Below are positions 26,928-37,146 of a stretch of 64,000 nt of DNA, one piece after another (within the stretch, counting starts at the first letter, position 1; every line of letters starts with the position of its first letter). The notes beneath the pieces are model-generated. The model was given only the letters and a program-made list of their open reading frames with translations. It had not been told where the DNA came from and made no database searches. The translations under genes and the position numbers were made by a program. The DNA lies in NCBI GenBank assembly GCA_963921425.1, contig OY992834.1, positions 8,477,271 to 8,541,270 of the forward strand. The letters are read 5' to 3'. Origin of the DNA: Dryas octopetala. Its lineage: Eukaryota; Streptophyta; Magnoliopsida; Rosales; Rosaceae.

Positions 26928-27368
26928 GTATATATATATATCTATATATATGTCTTTATTAGGTGTGGGAGCATAAATTTCATCTTGGGAGGAATTCATT
27001 ACGGGGTCAAAGACAGAGACTATGGAAGCTAGGTTAAGGGGACACTCTTCAATGATCATGCTAGAAATAGAGAATACTAATAAAACAAGGGAAAATGTTA
27101 GCAAAAAGACTATAATTATACCCCTATTTTCAGTTGAGGATCTCATTTTCATTTTGCTTCAATCAAAGACTATTATTTTTCAAGTGCTTCAATCAAAGAT
27201 ATTCCGTCAATTCTGTCAAAACTTTTGTTAAAATTGATCACGTGACCAATTTATAAGGGCAAAAAAGTCTTTTCTCATAAAAAAAATAAAACTAAATAAA
27301 TTTAAACAAATTTAAAAACAAAACAAAAAAAATTCCCTCCATCTCCCACCTTCGCCACCCCCTGCACC

Positions 27369-27453
27369 ATGTCGACCCAACACTCCCAAGCTCCCAACTT
27401 TTCCACTCTGCCTCATCCCCTTAACAAAACACAGGTAAGTAAAGTCTCTCCAA

Positions 27454-27497
<44 letters not shown>

Positions 27498-28339
27498 GAC
27501 ACACTAACTCTCTCTCTTTCTGTTTTCATTGCAGGACCTTCAAGATCACCTTGTGTCTGTCGCTAAAGCAATCCAATGACCAAACTTTCACACCCCAAAA
27601 CGCCGCCGTCGACAACCTCCGCGTGGTCTTCGCCGTAGGCGGCACTGGGGGCCACATATACCCAGCCGTCGCCATAGCCGACGAACTCAAAATCACCAAC
27701 CCCACCACTCAAATCCTCTTTCTAGGCACACCCAATGGTATGGAAAGCACCACAATCCCCTCTTTTGGCTACGACTTCGACACCGTACCCGTTGCCAAAT
27801 TACACCGCCCAATCCTTTCCCTCAAAAACCTCCTCCTTCTCTACTATTTGATCAGGTCCACCATTCACAGTTACAAAAAATTGCGTGATTTCAACCCCCA
27901 AATTGTTTTCGGTACTGGTGGGTATGTGTCGGTCCCTATATGCTTGGCGGCCAAGGTAAAAAGGGTCAAGCTTGTAATCCAAGAATAGAACGCTGTACCA
28001 GGATTAGCCAATTGGGTTATCTCATTTTTTGCTGATATTGTGTTTGTGGCTTTCAATTCCTCCATTGACTGTTTCCCCTCACATTGTAAGTGTGTGGTTT
28101 GTGGGAATCCGGTGAGGTCGTCTCTGAAGAAGCAGGTGACTAAGGCTGTGGCAAGGGCGCATTTCTTTCCAAATTCTAACAAGATAAAGGAGTTGGAGAA
28201 GGCTCAGGTTTTTTTGGTTCTTGGAGGGTCTTTAGGTGCGAATACTATTAACATTGTTCTGCTGAATTTGTATTATCAGATGCTATTGGGAGAAGGAAAA
28301 CTTGTTTATTATATGGTTGAGACTGATGTTAGGGGTTGA
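27369..28339 (+). pseudogene. Captured MurG-like glycosyltransferase fragment inside the Pack-MULE
   Basis: MurG transfers GlcNAc to lipid I in bacterial peptidoglycan synthesis; plants keep a nuclear homologue (GT28 family). The frame from about 27551 shows LRVVFAVGGTGGHIYPAVAI (first glycine loop), FLGTPNGMES, IVFGTGGYVSVP (second loop), LVIQE, then NAVPGLANWV and VFLVLGGSLGANTINIV. A stop (27986-27988) replaces the Gln of the conserved VIQEQN loop. The similarity ends near YYQML, so most of the C-terminal UDP-GlcNAc domain is absent. A 5' exon (ATG 27369, donor 27435) and intron with an AC microsatellite precede it. Splicing at GCAG 27534 puts the MurG frame out by one, while an AG at 27543-27544 would restore it. 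Non-functional as an enzyme. Confidence 0.88.
27456..27493. repeat. (CA)n microsatellite in the captured intron
   Basis: About 18 AC/CA units between the donor at 27435 and the acceptor near 27534 in the Pack-MULE interior. Confidence 0.95.
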
Positions 28340-28982
28340 CTGGGTTTTGCGACAGGGCCAGGGTTGGGTTGGGGTGGTGGAGCTGGATGGGAACAGGGCA
28401 GGGCTGGGACGGGTGGGGGAGGGGAGGGATGGCGATGGTATAGGGGGAAAAGGAGGCGGGGATGGGTAACTGTGACGGGGAGGGGGAGCTGGCTGGGGGG
28501 CAGAGAGAAAGAGAAAGATAAGAGAGGTAGAGATATGAGAGAAAATAGAGGGGAGGGGCTGGGCTGGGTGGGGGGAGTGTTGGGTCGACATTGTGCAGGG
28601 GATGGCGAAGGCGGGAGATGGAGGAAATTTTTTGTTTTGTTTTTAAATTTGTTTAAATTTATTTAGTTTTATTTTTTTATGAGAAAAAACTTTTTTGCCC
28701 TTATAAATTGGTCACGTGACCCTCACGTGATCAATTTTAACAGAAGTTTTGACAGAATTGACGGAATATCCTTGATTGAAGCACTTGAAAAATAATAGTC
28801 CTTGATTGAAGTAAAGTGAAAACGGGATCCTCAACTGAAAATAGGGGTATAGTTATAGTCATTTTGCTAACATTTCCCATAAAACAATGAGGAATGGAAA
28901 GCAATATCTAAAAGGGCTAAGTTCAGCATCCAAATCGGAGCAAGCCCAATAAACCTATTTAGATGTGAGGTATTATTTTAAA

Positions 28983-29330
28983 GACTTATTTGCACCAACG
29001 CCTCTTGTAGGATACATTTTTTCTTACTTTGTCCCCCAAACTTAAAACGTATCACTTTGCCACCCGAACTTTCATTTTTCTTACAGGATTTCCTGATTCT
29101 GCCTAGTCCGTTAACTCTTTCGTTAAAAATATTGATGTGGTGCCCATGATAAATTGGATAGGTAGGCACCACATCAGCTTTTTTAATGAAATAGTTAATT
29201 GACTAAATAGAATCGAACAATCTGTAACAAAGATGAAAATTTGAGTGGTAAAGTAATACAATGTAAGTTTAAGGGGGGAAAGTGAAAAAAAAAATGTATT
29301 TTTCAGGGAGCACTAGTTTGAATAAGCCTA
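28983..29330. mobile_element. About 350-bp foldback MITE
   Basis: The left arm (CTTATTTGCACCAACGCCTC, then GATACATTTTTTC, CCCCCAAACTTAAAACGTAT, CACTTTGCCAC) pairs imperfectly with the right arm read backwards (GGCTTATTCAAACTAGTGCT, AATACATTTTTT, CCCCCTTAAACTTACATTG, TACTTTACCAC). A shorter inner palindrome surrounds GATGTGGTGCC..GGCACCACATC (29134-29177). Borders are approximate and no target duplication was fixed. Confidence 0.65.
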
Positions 29331-29759
29331 TTTTAAAAGATTTCAGTGCTATTAGTAATGAATTATTTAACTTATACAATGTAAATTGTGTCACATTTTC
29401 GTTGTATGATTTATCTACACTCATGACTAAATCATACAACGCCAAGAAAATTGTCTTATCTGATTTTATTGTTTTTTTTATAAACCCATTTTTCACTAGG
29501 CTTGTTAAGAATTAATACCCATGTACCAACAACCTACTCATAAGGAAACTCATTTGATTTTTTCCCCATTTTCTTTATAGTAAATCAAACCACTAATAAA
29601 TTTGGTGTAAGAGATCCTAACTTAAAAAATTGGAGTAAAAGACAATTTTTATATTTTTTACTGATGCAATGACTTTTTTGTGCAAATGCACTACTTTCAT
29701 AAATGCATTTGTTATACTTTTACAGATGCATTGAGTTTTTGTTTTTACAAATGCATTGA

Positions 29760-29790
<31 letters not shown>

Positions 29791-30139
29791 ACTAAATTTG
29801 TCCTGATTTAAATTTAAATTTTTAACTTAACTTATTTGATTGGTTGTCCTTTAGACCAATAATTTAGTGGTGGTATCCTACAATCTAACGAACCCTTTCC
29901 AACGTCCGACCTTATTCAATTTTTGCGGATCCACACATCCACATGCATGCACCTAGCTTGAGGCTTGAAGTTATGATGACATGGACGATTACCTGAAAAC
30001 TTTAAAGACACTTTAGGTACACTCTGAATTCTGATATACACGGTTAAGATGTTAGGATTTAATTAGGAGTTTATACCTTAAAATATTATATGGGAATCTC
30101 TCGCTCTCTCTCTCTCTCTCTGTCAATATTATATGGGAA

Positions 30140-30173
<34 letters not shown>

Positions 30174-30740
30174 AATCAAAGAGTTGATATGAATGATTAT
30201 GAACCCCTTGAATACTCTGACTGAGTCCTTCAAACCGAGTAAGAAACCAGCGCGTTCACACGGCCACTTGGGACTATATATGTCTGTTTCTCATCAAACA
30301 TGATTATATATGTATTTTACCTTTTGACCTTGTAAACGAAAAAAAGAGGTACGTACAAGCTCAGAATGATGGAACAACCCCACACGCTTTGCATCTACAA
30401 CTACAATTACAAGGAAACAGACCCCCCAAAACAAACACTAGGGAGGCTAGGGGGATGGGGACTAGGGGACTAGGGAGCCAACAAATTCGTTTTTCATTTC
30501 TTTCTTTCTGGAAAATAACCTAGCAAGTTCTTGGAAATGCAATTGTGATGACTCAGTTTTTGGGCTGATCTTTTGATATTGTACGCAACAGAAGTTCTGG
30601 ACAATAGTTGGTAAAAGTTTTCTAGAAGGCATGCCAACAATAATTGAGAGAAAGAATAGGCTATAAGGAATAACAAAAGGAATAATACATTGAATTAGTG
30701 TAAATATATAAGATATTCCTATAACGAAAATGTCATTTCA
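29331..30740. other. Spacer with duplicated CT microsatellite
   Basis: No gene seen. At about 30086-30173 the phrase ATATTATATGGGAATCTCTC plus a CT tract is tandemly duplicated. A long T run lies at 29760-29782. The sequence around 30700-30740 appears to be the left part of an older dispersed element that continues after 31970 (AAAGTGCTTTTG, GCACTTTTGTTAAAAATG motifs). Confidence 0.35.
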
Positions 30741-31969
30741 AAGTGCTTTTGTATAATTTTAAATTTCGAAGTTTTCGGTGAACGTTCGTCGAAAATTTCG
30801 ATTTTTTGGGGTGTCGAAATCGAAACCCATATTTGCTAAAATTTCGGGATGATTTCGTCGAAATTGTCGAAATTATCGAAATTTCGCCGAAATCGTCGAA
30901 ATTTCGGCGAAATTTTCGACCGTGCCCATAACCCATTCCCATAAGTCGGTTGCCCCTACACTGAATTTGAGATATGGTTTTGGAGCTGGGTTTTTGCAGA
31001 AAAATGGAGAGGTGGCAGGGGGGAGAAAGAGGGGTGGCGGCAGGCGGCGGCAGGGGGAGATCGAGGGAGAGAGAGGCGACGGCAGGGGGAGATCGAGGGA
31101 GAGAGGCGACGCAGGCGACGGGGCGAGGGCAGGGGGCGACGGCAGAGGGGCGACGGGGCGACGGCAGAGGGGCGACGGCGGGGGGAGATGCAGAGAGAGA
31201 GAGAAGAAATGAAGAAAACAAAGGGGAGTTGCTGGAGCAGTGGAGCCTCGGGGGAAAAGAAAGGAAAGGGAAAGGAAGGAAAGAAAAAAAGAAAAAAAAA
31301 AGAAAAGAAAAAAAAGAAAAGGAAGGAAAGAAAAGAAGAAAAAAAAAAGAAAAAAAAGAAAAAAAAAGAGAAAAGGTTTAGGGTTGTTTGGGGTTTGGGG
31401 CCTTTGGGTTAATTGTGAAGAAAAAAAATAGTTTGGAGTTTCGTTTGTCCGTTTTGGAGTTTCGTTTAGTTATTTTTAAACCCTAAACTAGTAAACTATA
31501 ATATATTTTTATATAAAAAATAATTTAAAGTACCCTAAAGGGCTTAAACCCTAGTATCATATATCATATCCTAAACAATATAGATTATAGATTATAAAAT
31601 ATATAGGGTTTAGTATATATATTATAGAGTATAGATAATATACTAATTTCATTTTATACTAATTTTATTTAACAGTATTTGTCTCCAGCGTGCATTATAT
31701 TTATCTTATATCACATGAAACCTACTATATAATTTGGTTTCTTCAATATTTTTTATCAATTTAGTAGATAATATGATAAATAAACATATAGTAAAGTTTC
31801 ATTCAAAATTTCCGTATTTTGATATCAATTTCTATCATTTCCGTCAAATTTTTGTCGAAATTTAAAAATCTTCGAAATTTCCGTCGAAATTTCCATCGAA
31901 ATTTCCTCGAAATCCGAAATTTTATTCCTTGTGTATAAATGGCCAAAAAAAAAAAGTGCTTTTGTATAA
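30741..31969. mobile_element. Nested pair: micro-retroposon split by a 1.17-kb hAT-like repeat
   Basis: AAGTGCTTTTGTATAA is present at 30741-30756 and 31954-31969 (perfect 16 bp). Just inside the right copy is ATGGCC plus an A run, the same 3' end as the other micro-retroposons. The rest (about 30757-31930) begins TTTTAAATTTCGAAG and ends GAAATTTTATTCCTT. It has its own likely 8-bp duplication (TTGTATAA left, GTGTATAA right). Both ends are crowded with CGAAATTTCG-type subterminal repeats facing each other, typical of hAT elements. The middle is G-rich and then a long purine tract. No transposase. Confidence 0.6.
31192..31376 (+). repeat. 185-nt polypurine tract
   Basis: Almost pure A/G on the plus strand (AGAAAAAAAAAGAAAAGAAA type) inside the hAT-like repeat, broken by only a few pyrimidines around 31220-31250. 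Low complexity; long ORFs across it are composition artefacts. Confidence 0.9.
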
Positions 31970-32818
31970 AGTATTTTTATTTCAGAGCACTTTTGTTAAA
32001 AATGTTTTTGTTTTGCCGGTCTTCTTTAACTCGTTGATTTTGTGGTGCATTCTAAAGTCCAATAGGTCTTGGGTTTGAGATTGGTAATGAACTACGGCAT
32101 GCTAAAAACCTCATAAATGTTTTTGTTTTATAAGCCCACAAAATTTTTAAATGCTTTCTACCATGTGCTTTTTCATAGCGCACTTTCAATGCTTTTCTTA
32201 GAAGCACTTTCAGTGACTCTCCATAAAATACTAAAAATTACTTCTAAATTCACAAAATACTTTTAAGTATTTCTACTAAACACTAATGAAAATGTTTTTG
32301 CTTATCTAGAAGTGTTTTTAGCACCTCTAAACAAGCTCTTATCTACATATAGAAGCACATGAATGCAAGAGGGGAGTGCAACTTGAACTATTGCAACTAC
32401 TAATATAAACAAAACACTACTCATTAATTTTGATATCCTAAGCTTTGTGACTCGATTAACAAATTGCAGGTCAACTGAGGAGTTAAATGGGAGCAATCAT
32501 CACATACTTAATTTGGATTTTAGGGATCCACATGTAATACAGTTCCTTCTTTAAACCAATTTGCTAGACAAATGCCACTTCCAACTTACATTATTCTGTC
32601 CTAAAAATACTTTTCAATTAAGTTTTAACTACCACTTTGAGGAGAACAATAACATATTTTAATTGGGGTATTAAGTTGTTAATCAGATCTTCATGTTCAA
32701 TAATGATGGGCTTAATTTAGATATATGCATGTACTGAAGAATAACTTATCTGTCTTGTTTTTAGCCTTTCCTGTTTTAATTTTATTTTTAAACACAAATT
32801 GCAACTTTTTTTTTTTTT
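31970..32818. other. Spacer: remainder of an older dispersed repeat, no gene
   Basis: 31975-32340 is rich in GCACTTT/AAAGTGC-type and AAATACTTTTAAGTATTT motifs, as in decayed Tourist- or hAT-like MITEs. Nothing coding. 32341-32818 appears unique. Confidence 0.3.
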
Positions 32819-33542
32819 TGCATAAATTCAATTTAGACACATAACTATATAAGCTATTTCAACGGAGTCCATGAACTTTAAAATATTTCAAATATACACC
32901 CGATCTATTATCTAAATTGAAAAATGAATTTCTGTCCATTGATTCGTTGAGAGATCAGTTAAATGACAGCTTGGCTTTTGCTGACCGGGATTAATTGGCG
33001 ACGTGGCGCTATCTCAGCAAACATTTCTCGCCAAATAAGCGACACGGGCCCACAATTTAATAATAATAGTGAGACAGACAGAAAGTTTGTGGGCCCGTGT
33101 CGCTCATTTCCCGCCAAATGAGCGACACAGGTCCACCTAACCCTTGACACGGGTCCACAAACTCATCATCTCTTTTTCGCTTGTTGAACACAAGTGAGAG
33201 ATTTATATTCGAATTTGGGGGAAAACGTGATGTTTTTTGGAGACTAAATGGTCAGGAGAGCGTTCGACGAGCGGGAAATAAGTAATGGGTGTGTGGGCCC
33301 GTGTCAAGTGGACATGTGTTGCTCATTTGGCAGGAAATGTATGATGAGTTGGTACCATGTCACCAATTAATCCTCGTTAGTAAAAGGCAAGCTGACATTT
33401 AACTGATCTCTCAATAAATTGATGGACGGAATTTCATTTTTCAATTTACATAATAAATCAGGTGTATATTTGAAATATTTAAAAATTTGTGGACCCCGTT
33501 GAAATATCATATATAGTTACGTGTCTAAATTGAATATATGTT
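32819..33542. mobile_element. MULE with about 200-bp TIRs, family M2, copy A
   Basis: The left arm starts CATAAATTCAATTTAGACAC and the right arm ends GTGTCTAAATTGAATATATG. Inverted identity continues through AACGGAGTCCATGAAC, TTGAGAGATCAGTTAAATG and GATTAATTGGCGACGTGGC. It is the same family as 43856-44561, which has a clear 9-bp duplication. Here both flanks are T runs, so the duplication is masked. The interior has a GGCCCACAATT/GTGGGCCCGTGTCGC inverted core. Non-coding. Confidence 0.85.
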
Positions 33543-34030
33543 TTTTTTTTTTTTGTTAAAATTCAAATTGCATTTTGACTTTCTTTGTTTTTGCAGAACG
33601 TGGGAAAGAGCGAAAAAACAGAAACCAACCAGAAGGCAAAACATTAAAAAAGACAGGTCACTCTTTTTTTGGTAAGCAAAGACAGGTCACTCTAACAAAC
33701 TAATACAATTGATTAATTGATATAAAATTCACCCTATAAAAATCCCAAATTAATTTTTATAGTAAATACCAAACATTAATTTAAACTTTTTTTACTATTG
33801 CTTAGAGATACGTGTCAATGATCCAGTGACTAAGACTTGAAAAAGGAAAAGGCATGTCGTGAATCGTGATAAAGGGAAATGTGCATAATTACCAAGTTTT
33901 TAGGACAAAAAAAAAAGGGATTTTATTTTAAATGACTTAAACTTTGACAATTAATCAATTGTCTATTATGAGTTGTATTAACGTGCTTCCTAAAATTTAA
34001 ATTTGAGGTCAATTTACCCATTTTGTTAGT
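33542..34030. other. Spacer with micro-retroposon 4
   Basis: No gene; AT-rich. Confidence 0.3.
33649..33693 (-). mobile_element. Micro-retroposon 4 (13-nt insert, 16-bp target duplication)
   Basis: AAAGACAGGTCACTCT occurs at 33649-33664 and 33678-33693 (perfect), flanking TTTTTTGGTAAGC. On the minus strand the insert reads GCTTACC followed by A's. Confidence 0.75.
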
Positions 34031-34455
34031 CTAGTTATTAGGGGTGGGCGTTTAAACCAGAAATCGGGTGCACCGAATCAAACCGGGAGGAAAAAACCGC
34101 TTTGACCAAAACTGGTCAAAACTGGACCGGACCGGTCCAATCCAATTTCAGTTTCAATTTTGCACTTCACAGAACTGGACTGGACTGGATTGGACCGTTT
34201 AATTAATATGTATTTAACGTGCTTCCTAAAATTTAAATTTGAGGTCAATTTACCCATTTTGTTAGTCTAGTTACTAGGGGTGGGCGTTTAAACCAGAAAT
34301 CGGGTGCACCAAATCAAACCGGGAGGAAAAAACCGCTTTGACCAAAACTGGTCAACACCGAGTCAAAACTGGACCGGACCGGTCCAATCCAATTTTAGTT
34401 CCAATTTTGCACTTCACAGAACTGGACTGGACTGGATTGGACCGTTTAATTAATA
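33980..34455. repeat. 236-bp tandem duplication spanning host flank and hAT end
   Basis: TTAACGTGCTTCCTAAAATT to GGATTGGACCGTTTAATTAA appears twice, offset by 236 bp (hAT starts at 34039 and 34275). Each unit contains about 60 bp of flanking DNA, a target-site copy (CTAGTTAT or CTAGTTAC) and the first about 175 bp of the hAT element. The duplication therefore happened after the transposon inserted. Confidence 0.9.
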
Positions 34456-34814
34456 TGTATTTTTAATTTTTATATATATTTAATTTTTATACAATTTTAT
34501 ACACTTTATAAACATTTTTATACACATTTTTACATACATTTTTATACACATTTTACACATTTTAGATGATAAAATTAATATTAACCTAGCTATATTTTAG
34601 ACCCTAAAATATATTTTATATAACCATATGGCCTATATTCTATATATATAATAATGTTTAGTATATAATTTTAGTTATACCTTTTATAATAAAATTAATA
34701 TATTCTTTATACTCTATAATCTATATACTAAACCCTATATACTAAAATTATTATAGTTCTAGGATATAGTATATAGTTAATTAATTATAAACTTCTAATA
34801 GATGAAATTATGTA

Positions 34815-34837
34815 TTAGGGTTTAGGGTTTAGGGTTT
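34815..34837. repeat. Interstitial telomere-like repeat
   Basis: Three contiguous plant telomere units (TTTAGGG) in TTAGGGTTTAGGGTTTAGGG, within the hAT element. Many nearby CCCTAAA and CCCTATA motifs suggest they grew from a degenerate CCCTAWA-rich background. Confidence 0.85.
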
Positions 34838-34939
34838 AAAGTTTAAAGAAACCCTATAATCTAATAATCTATACCGTAAACCCTAAAAGTAATAAGTATA
34901 TAACATATATAACTAATAACTATATAAGTATATAAGCCC

Positions 34940-36070
34940 GCTTGAAATCCCAATGAAACCCCAATTAGACTCATAGTCAACTATAACCCTATATCCTAAT
35001 ACATTATAACCATATACCCTAAACTATATTAATTAGTTAATTACTCAACACATATATTATATATAAGTAATAAGTATATAAGTATATATAATTATATAAG
35101 TATATAAACCCAATTGAAACCCCAGTTAGACTCATAGTCAACTATAACCCTATACCCTAATAAAATTATAACTATATACCTTAAACTATATTAATTAGTT
35201 AATTACTCTATACATATATTATATATAAGTAATAAGTATATAAGTATATAAACCCAATTGAAACCCTAATGAAACCCCAATTAGACTCATAGTCAACTAT
35301 AACCCTATATCCTAATACATTATAACCATATACCCTAAACTATATTAATTAGTTAATTACTCTACACATATATTATATATAAGTAATAAGTATATAAGTA
35401 TATATAATTATATAAGTATATAAACCCAATTGAAACCCCAATTAGACTCATAGTCAACTATAACCTTATACCCTAATAAAATTATAACTATATACCCTAA
35501 ACTATATTAATTAGTTAATCACTCTATACATATATTATATATAAGTAATAAGTATATAAGTATATAACATATATAACTATATAAGTATATAAACCCAATT
35601 GAAACCCTAATGAAACCCCAATTAGACTCATAGTCAACTATAATCCTATATCCTAATACATTATAACCATATACCCTAAACTATATTAATTAGTTAATTA
35701 CTCTATACATATATTATATATAAGTAATAAGTATATAAGTATATAACATATATAATTATATAAGTATATAAACCCAATTGAAACCCCAATTAGACTTATA
35801 GTCAACTATAACCCTATACCCTAATAAAATTATAACTATATACCCTAAACTATATTAATTAGTTAATTACCCTATACATATATTATATATAAGTAATAAG
35901 TATATAAGTATATAACATGTATAACTATAAAAGTATATAAAATATAAACCCAATTGAAACCCCAATTAGACTCATAGTCAACTATAACCATATACCCTAA
36001 ATTATATTAATTACTCTATACATATATAAGTAATAAATATATAACATATATAATTAATTAACTATATAAG
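34940..36070. repeat. Satellite-like array, about 7 units of 150-180 bp
   Basis: The anchor TATATTAATTAGTTAA recurs near 35025, 35187, 35341, 35504, 35682 and 35851, with a degraded copy near 36003 (spacings about 162, 154, 163, 178, 169, 151). Units alternate between a form with GAAACCCTAATGAAACCCC and one with GAAACCCCAATTAGAC. This suggests a two-monomer higher-order unit of about 320-345 bp. Confidence 0.85.
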
Positions 36071-37146
36071 TAAAACTCTATAACCACAATTGAAACCCCA
36101 ATGAAAATTAAAACCCCAATTTAATTACACAAATAGTTAAGTGTTTAAGTGACTTAAGTCACAAACACAAACTCAAACAGTCAAACAATTTCATTTTGAC
36201 ACTTTGACAGTTGACTCAAAGACTTCAAACTCAAAGTCTGAAAGAATGAAACCCGCACGCCGCAGTCACTCACTCACTCAAACCCTCGACTCACCTCACT
36301 CAGACTTCAGACACTCACGCAGACCGCAGTCACGCCTCACTCACGCAGTCGCGATCTTCCTCTAGCAAACAGCAAACTCAAACCCCCTAACCCTGTGTCC
36401 GTCACCGAGTCGTCCTCGCCATCTTCCTCTTTTCCCGTTGCCATGGCAATCTTCCTCTCTCGAACTCTCACTCTCTCAGCGCCTCTTAATCTAGCTCTCG
36501 ATCTCTCATTCTCTCAGCGCCTCTCGATCTCCCCTCTTGATCTCGATTTTGGAGGAAGACGAAGAGAGGTTCGATCCATGAGCTATGGGTCTGTGAGAAT
36601 CGCCATTTTCACATAGTCGTAGACTCTCATTTCTCGTCTCTCATATCTCACTCTATTACAGTATTATTGATTTTGTGTTAGGGTTTGATTTGGGGATTTA
36701 GGGTTTGATTTGGGGTTAGAGATTTACTGATTTTGGGTTAGGGGTTAGGGATTTACTGATTTTACAGTAAAGTCAAACGATTGTTGTTGTCAAATCCAAT
36801 TTGAGTTTTGTTTTTCATTAGAAATTTTTCTCTGGGATATATGTATTCAATCAAATGGTGTTCAGTGTCGAATTTTACAATGGTTTGTTTCTTCATTTCT
36901 TGGTTGATTTGAGGTTGTGAATTGTGATTGTGAATCTGTTTGGTGGCTTGGTGCAGTACAAGTTTTGGTCCAGTCTCAAACAGTGCACCAGACCAAATTG
37001 AAACTGTTACAGTTCAATTTGGTCCAGTTCTGGTGCAAAATGTACAGTTCTCAGCACCAGACCGAACTGAATAACCTCCACAGTCCAATGCACGGTTTGA
37101 GGGGAGAACTGAATTAGACTGGACCGTGCCCACCCCTACTAGTTAC

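Larger units (their letters stand above)
27089..28878 (+). mobile_element. Pack-MULE carrying a MurG gene fragment
   Basis: The element is 1,790 bp. Left TIR is about 27089-27387 and right TIR about 28577-28878, matching for about 300 bp in inverted orientation from GGGAAAATGTTAGC to ATGTCGACCCAACACTCCC. A perfect 9-bp target duplication ATAAAACAA flanks it (27080-27088 and 28879-28887), diagnostic of Mutator-like elements. No transposase is present. The interior holds about 970 bp of plant MurG-like coding sequence plus an intron, then 230 bp of G-rich low-complexity DNA. This fits the definition of a Pack-MULE: a non-autonomous MULE that has picked up host gene sequence. Confidence 0.93.
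34275..37138. mobile_element. 2.86-kb non-autonomous hAT element with internal satellite
   Basis: Termini are TAGGGGTGGGCGTTTAAACC and GGACCGTGCCCACCCCTA, with a perfect 8-bp duplication CTAGTTAC (34267-34274 and 37139-37146); both are hAT hallmarks. Subterminal regions repeat CTGGACCGGACCGGTCCAA-type motifs left and GACCAAATTGAAACTG/CAGTTCAATTTGGTCCAG motifs right. The interior holds a 150-180 bp tandem array, a telomere-like stretch, and a C-rich then CT-rich leader-like region (36240-36620). No transposase domain was seen, so it needs transposase supplied in trans. Confidence 0.9.

Noticed and set aside
28283-28666. Pro-rich minus-strand and Gly/Trp-rich plus-strand ORFs in the Pack-MULE
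   Set aside because: Produced by G-rich low-complexity filler; the minus-strand ORF start is only the TIR's ATG. No protein family.
31188-31431. Several overlapping ORFs of Lys/Glu-rich protein (KKKRKEKK type)
   Set aside because: They arise from the polypurine tract in three frames; low complexity, no start context, no homology.
36395-36616. ORF starting MSVTESSSPSSSFPVAMAIFLSR
   Set aside because: Ser/Leu-rich translation of a CT-rich segment in the hAT element; no domain. Could be a former transposase leader, but unsupported.
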